From Prevotella veroralis DSM 19559 = JCM 6290 (GTDB taxonomy: Bacteria > Bacteroidota > Bacteroidia > Bacteroidales > Bacteroidaceae): a stretch of 64,000 nucleotides of DNA. The stretch is from NCBI RefSeq assembly GCF_000377625.1, contig NZ_KB898335.1:3106-67105 (forward strand). The letters run 5' to 3'. The position numbers and the translations under genes are program-made. The notes below the pieces were generated by a model. The model made no database searches, was not told the origin of the DNA, and saw only the letters and a list, made by a program, of their open reading frames with translations. Numbering within the stretch: the first letter of the stretch is position 1; every line of letters starts with the position of its first letter. Shown here piece after piece: positions 18,152 to 26,027 of the stretch.

Positions 18152-19309
18152 TTAATCATCTATGACAACGTTCCCACCCATAAGCACCTTTTGAGTGCCA
18201 TTCATATAGGTTATTACGATCTTAGTAAACTTCATTGTCGTTGCATCGCCATACGTATAATAATAAGAGTTGTTCCACTCCCACGAACCCGATTCGAACT
18301 CTTCTACAGGACCAGTAGCCCTAAATACACCTTGAGAACATACATCACCAACATCATTCAAAACAACGAAATGGAAGTGAATATAGCGTATTGTACTCTT
18401 GCGGGTATTGACAAATGAAAGGCTCATAGTGATCTTTCCGTCCTTATCATCCCAATCCCAATCCTTCACGTAGCCGTAAGGTGCAATCTCACGGAGTCTT
18501 GTGATATAACTCGCATACCTATCCGCAAAGTCTGCCATGGCATTAACTCCCTTCTGCTCATTCATTGCAAGCTCTCGCTGAAAGGCTTTCCAATGATACA
18601 TGAAAGCGGAGTCTTCACGCATATCTTCGGTTATCTCTGCCTGATGTGGCACCTTATATTCTAAGCCGAGATCGCCCTCCTCTTCCGTAAAGAAGTAGAT
18701 GGAATCGTTTTTAATACCGATTACTTCCGTCACATTCAAGCCGTCTATCAACTCATCGCAGATTGAACAAGACAAGGAATAATTGCTTAGATCCACACGA
18801 TGAGCCGAATGGGTGCGCCGATACTGCTCCCTTTGATTAGCCTCATCAATCTCTGCCATTTGTCGACGCAATACCTCATCAAGCGAGTCCTGTTGCGCTT
18901 TGGCTGTGGAATCAGCAATCTCCTGACCACGACGTTGGTTCAACATATAATATTTATCAGCTAACTGTCGGTTGCGTTTATCGATGGCTTGCGTCAGAGC
19001 AGAGCCCGACAAATGTGGGATATCCTTGCTTTTCCTGATATACTTAGCGAACTCCTTTTCCAAAACAATAGCAACATTACTGTTGTTCGTAAGCACATAT
19101 AGGCAATTAGTCGATTTATCATAAGCATAGTTCTCAACGATATCATTGACCTCACGCACCATCCTATTCGTCACAACCTCATAGTATCCCAGTCCGTTGC
19201 GATGGTAACTCACGAACTCTTTACGCATCATCGAGTTGCGATCGGAGTACTGTGCTTGAATGCATTGACACGTTAGCAATAGGCAAAGAATTGTCAAAAC
19301 CTTTCTCAT
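18152..19309 (-). CDS. Secreted hypothetical protein
   Basis: A 385-aa protein from the ATG at 19309, starting with a signal peptide (MRKVLTILCLLLTCQCIQAQ). The middle (about residues 105-165) is a charged, Gln/Glu/Arg-rich helical stretch that could form a coiled coil (QQDSLDEVLRRQMAEIDEANQR). The C-terminal 100 residues look beta-rich (KITMSLSFVNTRKSTIRYIHF ... VGDVCSQGVFRATGPV), like an immunoglobulin-type sandwich. The frame opens 26 codons earlier, but those codons lie across the promoter box at 19353-19360. I do not recognise the family. It is monocistronic and likely periplasmic or outer-membrane associated. Confidence 0.72.
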   Translation of the reverse strand: MRKVLTILCLLLTCQCIQAQYSDRNSMMRKEFVSYHRNGLGYYEVVTNRMVREVNDIVENYAYDKSTNCLYVLTNNSNVAIVLEKEFAKYIRKSKDIPHLSGSALTQAIDKRNRQLADKYYMLNQRRGQEIADSTAKAQQDSLDEVLRRQMAEIDEANQREQYRRTHSAHRVDLSNYSLSCSICDELIDGLNVTEVIGIKNDSIYFFTEEEGDLGLEYKVPHQAEITEDMREDSAFMYHWKAFQRELAMNEQKGVNAMADFADRYASYITRLREIAPYGYVKDWDWDDKDGKITMSLSFVNTRKSTIRYIHFHFVVLNDVGDVCSQGVFRATGPVEEFESGSWEWNNSYYYTYGDATTMKFTKIVITYMNGTQKVLMGGNVVIDD

Positions 19310-19352
19310 AATGTGACTTTGATAAATGTACTCAATAGTCTGATTTCTTTCA

Positions 19353-19384
19353 CAAAAGTAACAAGAATATATGAGAAAAGCAAC
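19353..19384 (-). promoter_or_regulatory. Promoter of the 18152-19309 gene
   Basis: Minus-strand TACTTTTG (19360-19353), 20-nt spacer, GTTG (19384-19381). Leader of about 37 nt to the ATG at 19309. Confidence 0.65.
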
Positions 19385-19544
19385 CATTCAAGCATAAAAT
19401 ATATTTCAGATTAATCATTATGATATTATCTTCACAGTTAACTAATACTCCGCACCTTTCTCATCACGACCTTTTCACATTCGGCTGCGCACTTCCCTAT
19501 CGCCCTATAAAAGCCTCGCCAATCCTATCCACCACGACAATTTA

Positions 19545-19640
19545 ATTTTAAAGAAAGCCTCCCTTCGATTGAAGAAGAGCCTTTCTTTTCATCAAGAAAG
19601 GCGTTTCCTCTATTTAAAGAGGGCGTCTCTTCGACAGCAG
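19545..19640. repeat. Short GGCGTTTC-type repeat block
   Basis: Degenerate arms of the intergenic palindromic module (GAAGAGCCTTTC, AAGGCGTTTCCTC, AAAGAGGGCGTCTCTTC) in alternating orientation. The rest of 19388-19700 shows nothing I can name. Confidence 0.65.
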
Positions 19641-19696
19641 TCTATCAATTACCTGACTATGAGAATATTATCCCTCTCTTATCGAAACAATCGATA

Positions 19697-19738
19697 ATAA
19701 GAAAAACCCTGAGGGTTCTCTTAAGAGAACCCTCAGGG
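19697..19738 (-). terminator. Strong terminator of the peptide gene
   Basis: Positions 19707-19738 form a perfect 32-nt palindrome (CCCTGAGGGTTCTC-TTAA-GAGAACCCTCAGGG). On the minus strand it is followed by TTTTTCTTATT, the U-tract expected of an intrinsic terminator. This orientation matches the small peptide gene at 19792-19905. Confidence 0.85.
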
Positions 19739-19791
19739 CTACTTTATTATTAAAGTAATCGCCTAATAAAAATCAAAACATTACCTTAACA

Positions 19792-19905
19792 CTAATTATA
19801 CCAAATCTCACCACCAAGCAGATGCTCTGCATTGGTGCTCTCCTGATTGCTCTGATTCTCGAAGTTGTAGTCATCGAAGAAATCTAAGGTCTTAATCTCT
19901 TTCAT
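19792..19905 (-). CDS. 37-aa double-glycine-leader peptide
   Basis: ATG at 19905, TAG at 19794-19792. The peptide begins MKEIKTLDFFDDYNFEN and ends NAEHLLGGEIWYN. The LLGG pair near the C-terminus is the classic cleavage site of leader peptides processed by C39-type ABC exporters; cleavage would release only EIWYN. The leader is acidic. Gene-like signals are unusually complete: TTTG-N20-TATCTTTG promoter (20004-19973), an ACGGAGGT Shine-Dalgarno sequence 7 nt upstream of the ATG (rare in this phylum), and a perfect terminator downstream. It resembles GG-leader RiPP or pheromone precursors of Bacteroidales, but no exporter, peptidase or radical-SAM gene lies nearby, so the class is inference. 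Too short for normal gene callers. Confidence 0.8.
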   Translation of the reverse strand: MKEIKTLDFFDDYNFENQSNQESTNAEHLLGGEIWYN

Positions 19906-19972
19906 TGTAATTACCTCCGTAAATTAGATTAATTAGTAAATTGTATGTCGAATCGTTGTTAAATGACATGTA

Positions 19973-20004
19973 CAAAGATAGACAAAATAAAAGTAAAAAG
20001 CAAA
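19973..20004 (-). promoter_or_regulatory. Promoter of the GG-leader peptide
   Basis: Minus-strand TTTG (20004-20001), exactly 20 nt, TATCTTTG (19980-19973): a perfect Bacteroidetes consensus. The predicted leader of about 60 nt ends in ACGGAGGTAATTAC before the ATG. Confidence 0.8.
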
Positions 20005-20094
20005 TGATTGTATGTTAAAAAGCTATTTTTAAACATTTTTTACCTGTTTGGTAAGACAGAGTAATAGGTTTTTAAAGACAGAGTAACAGATGAA

Positions 20095-20905
20095 CAGAAG
20101 TCAATCCAGCCTCCCCAAAAACTCCCCCCACCCCTCTTCTTTAATTCAAAATTCAAAGTTCACAATTCAAAATTATGATTACTTCTGTTTGAAGTAAGGC
20201 TTTGCTGAAATGCTTGTATCATATAGTTTCAGTGTAATGAGGCTGTGTCTTGTTAGCAAGGGACAAAAAGGCAAAAAGAAAGAAACGTCCTACTCAAATA
20301 AAGAAGGGCGTTTCTTCATATCGAAGAGAGGCTTTCCTTGCATCGAAGGAACGCCCTCTTCGTATCAACGGAACGCCTTCTTTGTTTTGAAAGGGGCGTT
20401 CCTTTAATTAATGATAATGCCAACCTGTAGGGACAGACGCCCTCGTCTGTCCGCATAGGGGAAGCTGCTTGTTATGTAAGGTGGAATGTTGGAGCGGACA
20501 GACGAGGGCGTCTGTCCCTACTGTGAAGCCTCACCCCCACCCCCTCTCCGAATGGAGAGGGGAGTAGATAGTACCATTTCCCACAGAACTAACAACTCGT
20601 TTACTTGTCAACCAGTCCACTCGTCAACTCTACCTAATCATAATTTTGAATTGTGAACTTTGAATTTTGAATTACACGTGGGCGTCAACTTCTGTGGATT
20701 CCCATGTTTCTTTAGGAACTCTGTGTCGCCTTGCGGCTTCGTGTCATCTATGTATTCCGTGTAAAGATATGTCTCACCCCCAACATCTCTCCGATGGAGA
20801 GGGGGAGTAGATAGTACCATTTCCCACAAAACAAACAACCCGTTTACTTGTCAACCAGTCAACTCGTCAACTCGAAGTAATCACAATTTTAAATTACACA
20901 AGGTT
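20095..20905. repeat. Intergenic repeat mosaic C
   Basis: No gene is supported. Order: CCTCCCC remnants and AATTTTGAATT (20105-20175); a module seen also at 58412 and 30246 (20175-20285); alternating GGCGTTTC/GAAACGCC arms (20288-20400); the GGACAGACG/CGTCTGTCC pair with the 38-nt centre (20430-20521); CCTCTCCGAATGGAGAGG (20537-20562); CAACTCGT/AATTTTGAATT (20590-20673); the CTCTGTGTCGCCTTGCGGC module (20685-20762); CTCTCC...GGAGAG (20780-20810); and a last CAACTCGT module (20835-20900). Same order as mosaic A. Confidence 0.85.
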
Positions 20906-20961
20906 TTTTAAAAATTTCCGTTAATTATCTCCTCAATAAGAGGAAAGTCCTTTTTTTTGTT

Positions 20962-20969
20962 TACCTTTG
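20962..20969 (+). promoter_or_regulatory. -7 box of the M3 peptidase operon
   Basis: TACCTTTG; no clear -33 element. It overlaps the upstream TTG at which the frame could open, supporting the ATG at 20997 as the real start. Confidence 0.6.
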
Positions 20970-20996
20970 TACATTGATAAGATTGAGAGATATAAT

Positions 20997-23096
20997 ATGA
21001 CAGATAAAACACCAACAGAAGGGACACACAAAAATCCTTTCTTTCTACCATACGATACACCGCATGAGACGGTGCCATTCGATCGCATTCGCATAGAAGA
21101 CTATGAGGAAGCTATGATGGAGGGCATTCGTCGTGAGGATGAACAAATAGAGAAGATCGTTAATAACCCTGAAGAACCAACCTTCGAGAATACTATCATA
21201 CCCGAAGATGATGTACAGGGACGAAAGCACTACTACGATTTGTTGAATCGTGTGGAGGCTGTTTTCTTTAATATGCTAAGTGCTGAAACGAACGATGAGA
21301 TGGATGCTCTGGCACAGAAGATGAGCCCTATTCTCACGAAGCATAGCAATGATGTGAGTCTGAACCCTAAGGTGTTCGAACGGATCAAACGTGTGCATGA
21401 GCACCATCGGGAGCTGACACCAGAGGAAGCCAGACTACTGGAGAATAGCTATGACGGCTTTGTTCGTAGTGGTGCGTTGCTTGATGAGGATGGAAAAAAC
21501 CGCCTCCGCCAACTCACCGAAGAGGCTTCTATGCTCTCATTGCAGTTCTCGCAGAACCTTCTCAAGGAGAATAAGGCTTACACCTTACATATTATTGACG
21601 AGCAGCAACTCGATGGTTTACCTGATACAGCACGTGAGGCAGCACGCGAAGCAGCCAAAGAACGCGAGCTTGAAGGGTGGGTGTTCACACTCGATGCACC
21701 GAGTTATGGACCATTCATGATGTACAGTACGCAAAGAGACTTGCGTCAGGAATTATACATGGCACGCAATACTCTGTGCATAAAGGACAATGATACGAAT
21801 AATCTTGAGGTCTGCAAGCGTCTCGTGAACCTACGTCGTGAGATGGCACAGTTGCTTGGTTACGATACATACGCTGATTATGTCATGAAATATCGCATGG
21901 CTTCTTCGGTGGAGAATGTCTATAAACTGCTTAACGATCTCATAACTGCTTACAAGCCTACTGCACTATCTGAACATGCGGAAGTAGAGGCTTTGGCAAA
22001 GGAAATGGAGGGCGATGACTTCAAGATGGAGCCATGGGATACAGCTTATTATACGCATAAGCTGAAGATGAAGAAGTATGATCTTGACCCCGAGATGTTA
22101 CGTCCCTACTTTGAAGTAAATAATGTCATTAAAGGTGTATTCGGGCTTGCCACTCGCCTTTATGGTATTACTTTCAAGGAGAATAAGGCAATTCCGGTGT
22201 ATCATCCAGACGTTAAGCCATACGAAGTCTACGACAAGGACGGCAGCTACTTAGCGGTTCTCTATGTCGATTTCTACCCTCGTAAAGGCAAGAGGGATGG
22301 TGCTTGGATGACCGAGTTTCAGGGTCAGTGGATCGATAAAGACGGCAAGAACGTGCGCCCGCATGCGTCTTTAGTGATGAACCTATCTAAGCCAACGGAG
22401 GACAAACCAGCGTTACTTCGATTGGGAGAAGTCGAGACTTTCCTGCATGAGTTTGGGCATTCTCTACATGGAATGTTCGCTAACACGCGCTTTGAAAGCA
22501 TGTCTGGTACCAACGTCTGGTGGGACTTTGTGGAGCTACCCTCGCAATTCATGGAGAACTTCGCAGTAGAGAAAGGCTTCCTAAAGACCTTTGCTTTCCA
22601 TTATCAAACAGGTGAACCGATGCCCGATGAACTGATTGACAAGATCGTTGCCAGTCGTAACTTCGGTGCTGCAACAGCCTGTTTAAGACAAGTTACATTC
22701 GGTTTGCTTGATATGGCGTACTATACACAAAAGGATGAGTTTACCGATGATATCATTCCTTTCGAGAAGCAGGCTTGGGCAAAGGCGATTATCGGTGAAC
22801 AACGCAAGGACACGTGTATGACGGTGCAATTCTCGCATATCATGGCGGGAGGATACGCTGCCGGATACTATAGCTACAAGTGGGCTGAGGTGCTGGATGC
22901 CGATGCTTTCAGTGTGTTCAAACACGAAGGAATCTTTAACCAAAGCACTGCGCAACGTTTCCGCGACAATATTCTCTCTCGCGGAGGGACGGAACATCCA
23001 ATGGAACTCTATAAGCGTTTCCGCGGTCAAGAACCAACGATAAAGGCGCTGATGGAGCGTGATGGCATTAAAAACAACAAGCAGCTCGAGGCATGA
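20997..23096 (+). CDS. dcp: M3-family peptidyl-dipeptidase
   Basis: Zinc metallopeptidase of the thimet oligopeptidase/Dcp family, 699 aa from the ATG at 20997, which removes dipeptides from the C-terminus of short peptides. The zinc motif HEFGH is at residues 484-488 with the following SLHGMFANTRFESMSGTNVWWDF region and a conserved downstream glutamate (ELPSQFMENF). The substrate-binding Tyr/Gly-rich motif is AGGYAAGYYSYKWAEVL. There is no signal peptide, so it should be cytosolic. It heads an operon: the deaminase ATG overlaps its stop codon. Confidence 0.92.
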   Translation: MTDKTPTEGTHKNPFFLPYDTPHETVPFDRIRIEDYEEAMMEGIRREDEQIEKIVNNPEEPTFENTIIPEDDVQGRKHYYDLLNRVEAVFFNMLSAETNDEMDALAQKMSPILTKHSNDVSLNPKVFERIKRVHEHHRELTPEEARLLENSYDGFVRSGALLDEDGKNRLRQLTEEASMLSLQFSQNLLKENKAYTLHIIDEQQLDGLPDTAREAAREAAKERELEGWVFTLDAPSYGPFMMYSTQRDLRQELYMARNTLCIKDNDTNNLEVCKRLVNLRREMAQLLGYDTYADYVMKYRMASSVENVYKLLNDLITAYKPTALSEHAEVEALAKEMEGDDFKMEPWDTAYYTHKLKMKKYDLDPEMLRPYFEVNNVIKGVFGLATRLYGITFKENKAIPVYHPDVKPYEVYDKDGSYLAVLYVDFYPRKGKRDGAWMTEFQGQWIDKDGKNVRPHASLVMNLSKPTEDKPALLRLGEVETFLHEFGHSLHGMFANTRFESMSGTNVWWDFVELPSQFMENFAVEKGFLKTFAFHYQTGEPMPDELIDKIVASRNFGAATACLRQVTFGLLDMAYYTQKDEFTDDIIPFEKQAWAKAIIGEQRKDTCMTVQFSHIMAGGYAAGYYSYKWAEVLDADAFSVFKHEGIFNQSTAQRFRDNILSRGGTEHPMELYKRFRGQEPTIKALMERDGIKNNKQLEA

Positions 23097-23527
23097 ACAC
23101 CAAGCAATCTCTTCTTGACTACCGTTATCTACGGATGGCGAGGATATGGGCGGAGAACTCATACTGCCGTCGGCGACAGGTCGGGGCATTAGTGGTTAAG
23201 GACAAGATGATCATTAGTGACGGGTACAATGGTACGCCAAGTGGATTCGAAAACATCTGTGAGGACGAGTCCGGAACGACGTTTCCTTACGTCTTGCATG
23301 CCGAGGCCAACGCTATCACGAAACTGGCAAGAAGCAGTAATAACAGTGATGGTGCAACACTTTACGTGACGGCTTCTCCATGTATTGAATGCTCTAAACT
23401 GATTATCCAAGCAGGCATCCGTCGGGTCGTATATGCCGAGAAGTATCGCCTAACTGATGGTGTCGACTTGCTGGAGAAGGCTGGTGTAAAGGTTGAATAT
23501 AAGGCTTTGGAGGACGGACAGGACTAA
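23093..23527 (+). CDS. dCMP/deoxycytidylate deaminase
   Basis: Zinc-dependent deaminase (144 aa) that converts dCMP to dUMP for thymidylate synthesis. The zinc site and catalytic residues are His69-Ala-Glu71 (HAEANAI) and Cys97/Cys100 (SPCIEC). The NGTPSGFENICED segment is typical of the ComEB/dCMP-deaminase branch rather than of cytidine or tRNA deaminases. ATGA overlap with dcp indicates translational coupling; the S41 protease gene follows after 36 bp. Confidence 0.9.
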   Translation: MNTKQSLLDYRYLRMARIWAENSYCRRRQVGALVVKDKMIISDGYNGTPSGFENICEDESGTTFPYVLHAEANAITKLARSSNNSDGATLYVTASPCIECSKLIIQAGIRRVVYAEKYRLTDGVDLLEKAGVKVEYKALEDGQD

Positions 23528-23563
23528 TATAATAAGGTGTAGGAATGCCCGTTGACAATTTAA

Positions 23564-25252
23564 ATGTTTATGAATCAAGATAGAAAAAATCGTTTCGTTC
23601 CATTGTTGATGGCTGCTTCAGTAGTCGTCGGAATCCTCATTGGCACCTTTTATGCCAATCACTTCTCGGGTAACCGATTGAACATCATCAACAGTGGAAG
23701 CAATCGATTGAACAACTTACTACATATTATTGACGATCAATATGTCGATTCGGTCAACATCGACGAACTGGTCGAAAAGGCTATACCAGAGATCCTTTCG
23801 GAGCTTGACCCACACTCTGTTTACATCAGCGCAAAGGATGTTCAAGCTGCTACAGATGACTTAAAAGGATCGTTCTCGGGCGTTGGCATTGAGTTTATCA
23901 TACGTAACGACACATTGAGAGTACAGAACGTTATCAAGAATGGACCAGCCGACAAGGCTGGCATTCTGGCTGGTGATAAGGTCGTGAGTATCGGTGGTAA
24001 GCCCTTCGTGGGGAAGTCGGCTACGAACGAAGAAGCCATGCGCAGGCTCAAAGGACCTAAAGACTCTAAGGTCAAGATAGGCATTTTGCGCTATGGAGAT
24101 CATCAACCGAGAGTGTTCACAGTAACGCGTGGTGACATCTCAGTTAAGAGTATTTCAGCAGCTTACATGTTGAATGACTCCACTGGATATATACGTGTTA
24201 AGAACTTCGGCGAACGCACTTATGCGGAGATGCTTGCCGCTCTGCAGTCATTGAATATACAAGGAGCTAAGCAGCTGGTAATCGACCTTCGCGACAATGG
24301 AGGGGGCATTCTTGATGCCGCCGTACAAATGGCTAATGAGTTCCTACCGAAGAATAGGCTCATTGTATATACACAAGGAAGGAAGAGCCCAAGGGTTGAT
24401 TACCGCAGTGATGGGCGTGGAAGCTATCAGCATATACCAATGGTTGTACTCACAAACGAGAACTCTGCGTCCGCAGCAGAGATCTTCGCGGGGGCAATGC
24501 AGGACAATGATCGAGCCTTGATAGTGGGTCGCAGGTCGTTTGGAAAGGGTCTTGTACAACAGCAAATACAGTTCCCTGATGGCAGCATGATACGCCTTAC
24601 AATAGCAAGATACTACACTCCGTCAGGCAGATGCATACAGAAACCATTCAAGCCAGGCGATAACATCGACTATGAGAACGACATCCTCACACGTTACAAG
24701 AATGGGGAATTCTTCTCACAGGATAGTATCAAGCATAAAGGACCAGCCTATCACACTCATAACGGGCGCACCGTTTACGGTGGAGGAGGCATTACGCCTG
24801 ATATATTCGTGCCCGAAGACACATCGAAGGTGACGTCTTATTTCAAAGAGGCGGTGCTTAGTGGACTGATGATGCAGTATTGCTTCAATTACACGGACAA
24901 GTATCGTAAGAAGTTAAGTACCTACACAGAGATGCGCCCACTGGCTGCTTATCTGGGCAAGCAGAACCTTGTCAGCGATTTTGCTAACTATGCCGACCGC
25001 AACGGGCTACGCCGTCGTAACCTCATGATCATGCGTTCGCACACCCTACTGGAGGATTACCTCAACAGTAGAATCATCTATAATATCCTTGACGAGCAGG
25101 CTCTTTACGAGTATGCTAACCTCACGGACGAAACCGTAAAGCGGGCTTTAAGCGTCTTCAAGATGCCCCAGAGCCTTCTTCTAAAACCTCAAACTCATGC
25201 ACGGGATACGTCTGTTTCGCACAGACAAGTCCGTCCTAATGTAAGAAAATAA
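23564..25252 (+). CDS. S41 C-terminal processing protease with PDZ domain
   Basis: Membrane-anchored tail-specific protease (562 aa). One N-terminal transmembrane helix (PLLMAASVVVGILIGTFYA, about residues 13-33) anchors a periplasmic enzyme. A PDZ domain spans about 95-180 (GSFSGVGIEF ... AGILAGDKVVSIGG). The catalytic dyad is Ser303 (in NENSASAAE) and Lys328 (in SFGKGLVQQ). About 150 C-terminal residues after the catalytic domain are family-specific. A second ATG two codons in (23570) may be the true start. It overlaps the next gene by one base. Confidence 0.92.
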   Translation: MFMNQDRKNRFVPLLMAASVVVGILIGTFYANHFSGNRLNIINSGSNRLNNLLHIIDDQYVDSVNIDELVEKAIPEILSELDPHSVYISAKDVQAATDDLKGSFSGVGIEFIIRNDTLRVQNVIKNGPADKAGILAGDKVVSIGGKPFVGKSATNEEAMRRLKGPKDSKVKIGILRYGDHQPRVFTVTRGDISVKSISAAYMLNDSTGYIRVKNFGERTYAEMLAALQSLNIQGAKQLVIDLRDNGGGILDAAVQMANEFLPKNRLIVYTQGRKSPRVDYRSDGRGSYQHIPMVVLTNENSASAAEIFAGAMQDNDRALIVGRRSFGKGLVQQQIQFPDGSMIRLTIARYYTPSGRCIQKPFKPGDNIDYENDILTRYKNGEFFSQDSIKHKGPAYHTHNGRTVYGGGGITPDIFVPEDTSKVTSYFKEAVLSGLMMQYCFNYTDKYRKKLSTYTEMRPLAAYLGKQNLVSDFANYADRNGLRRRNLMIMRSHTLLEDYLNSRIIYNILDEQALYEYANLTDETVKRALSVFKMPQSLLLKPQTHARDTSVSHRQVRPNVRK

Positions 25253-25857
25253 TGACATACAACCTGTCTCCTAAGCCCTCCTCTCCCACATGGGAAGAGG
25301 ACGTTAGGGGAAAAACGAAGCCTGAGTTGCGCCGTTATGTACGACTGCTCAAACAGCAGTTTACGGCTGAAGAACTCACAGAACAGTCACACCTCATTAT
25401 AAATAAGGTGCAGGCTCATCCGCAATTAAGGGTTGCTAATACCATTTTCTTATATACCTCAATGCCCGACGAAGTCAATACACACGGGCTTATTCAGCAA
25501 CTCTACGATGACGGGAAGCGCATACTGCTCCCCGTAGTAGTGAGTCCGACGGAGATGGAACTGCGTCTCTTTCGGGGGTGGGAAGCAATGGAATGCAGTT
25601 CATTTGGAATCATGGAACCCACTGGTAACTACTTCGATGATTATGAAAGCATTGAATTTGCCCTTATTCCGGGCATGGCTTTCGATGCTGAATGTAATCG
25701 CCTCGGACGTGGAAGAGGCTATTACGATCGCTTCCTACCGCTGATAAGCCGTGCTTATAAGCTCGCTGTCTGCTTCTCCTTTCAGTTCTTTGCACACATC
25801 CCAACCGAAACAACGGACTTAAAAGTGGATGAGGTTCTGACGGGAGAGGCATTCTAA
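25252..25857 (+). CDS. 5-formyltetrahydrofolate cyclo-ligase
   Basis: ATP-dependent enzyme (201 aa) that converts 5-formyl-THF to methenyl-THF. Family motifs include KPELRRYVRLLKQ at the N-terminus (ATP-binding Arg/Lys), FLYTSMPDEVNT, LIPGMAFD and the strongly conserved GRGRGYYDRFL loop near the C-terminus. The first 20 residues before the conserved part are extra and low in complexity. The start overlaps the S41 stop (TAATG). It is the last gene of the dcp-deaminase-S41 operon. Confidence 0.9.
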   Translation: MTYNLSPKPSSPTWEEDVRGKTKPELRRYVRLLKQQFTAEELTEQSHLIINKVQAHPQLRVANTIFLYTSMPDEVNTHGLIQQLYDDGKRILLPVVVSPTEMELRLFRGWEAMECSSFGIMEPTGNYFDDYESIEFALIPGMAFDAECNRLGRGRGYYDRFLPLISRAYKLAVCFSFQFFAHIPTETTDLKVDEVLTGEAF

Positions 25858-25953
25858 GCGATACTAACATTGGTTTTTTCGACTACAAAGTAGTGGCTTC
25901 TATTATTTAAAACATTATTTAACCAAAAGCCAAAAGGATTTAACATCCTTAGG

Positions 25954-25965
25954 TAACAAATGTTA
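25954..25965. promoter_or_regulatory. Palindromic operator candidate
   Basis: TAACA-AA-TGTTA has perfect 5-bp arms and lies 23 bp upstream of the TACCTTTG box that precedes the DUF438 gene. Position and symmetry would suit a Crp/Fnr-type regulator; one is encoded at 30730-31392. Single site only, so tentative. Confidence 0.3.
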
Positions 25966-25988
25966 TCTCAAGCGCAACTAACGATGAG

Positions 25989-25996
25989 TACCTTTG
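25989..25996 (+). promoter_or_regulatory. -7 box of the DUF438 gene
   Basis: TACCTTTG followed by GCAG; leader of about 25-30 nt. No convincing -33 match. Confidence 0.6.
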
Positions 25997-26027
25997 CAGC
26001 AGATGAATTTTTAAGCAGTAACAAGCT

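Noticed and set aside
20210..20407. Open frame in mosaic C
   Set aside because: Made of repeat modules on the + strand; no family, promoter or ribosome-binding signal.
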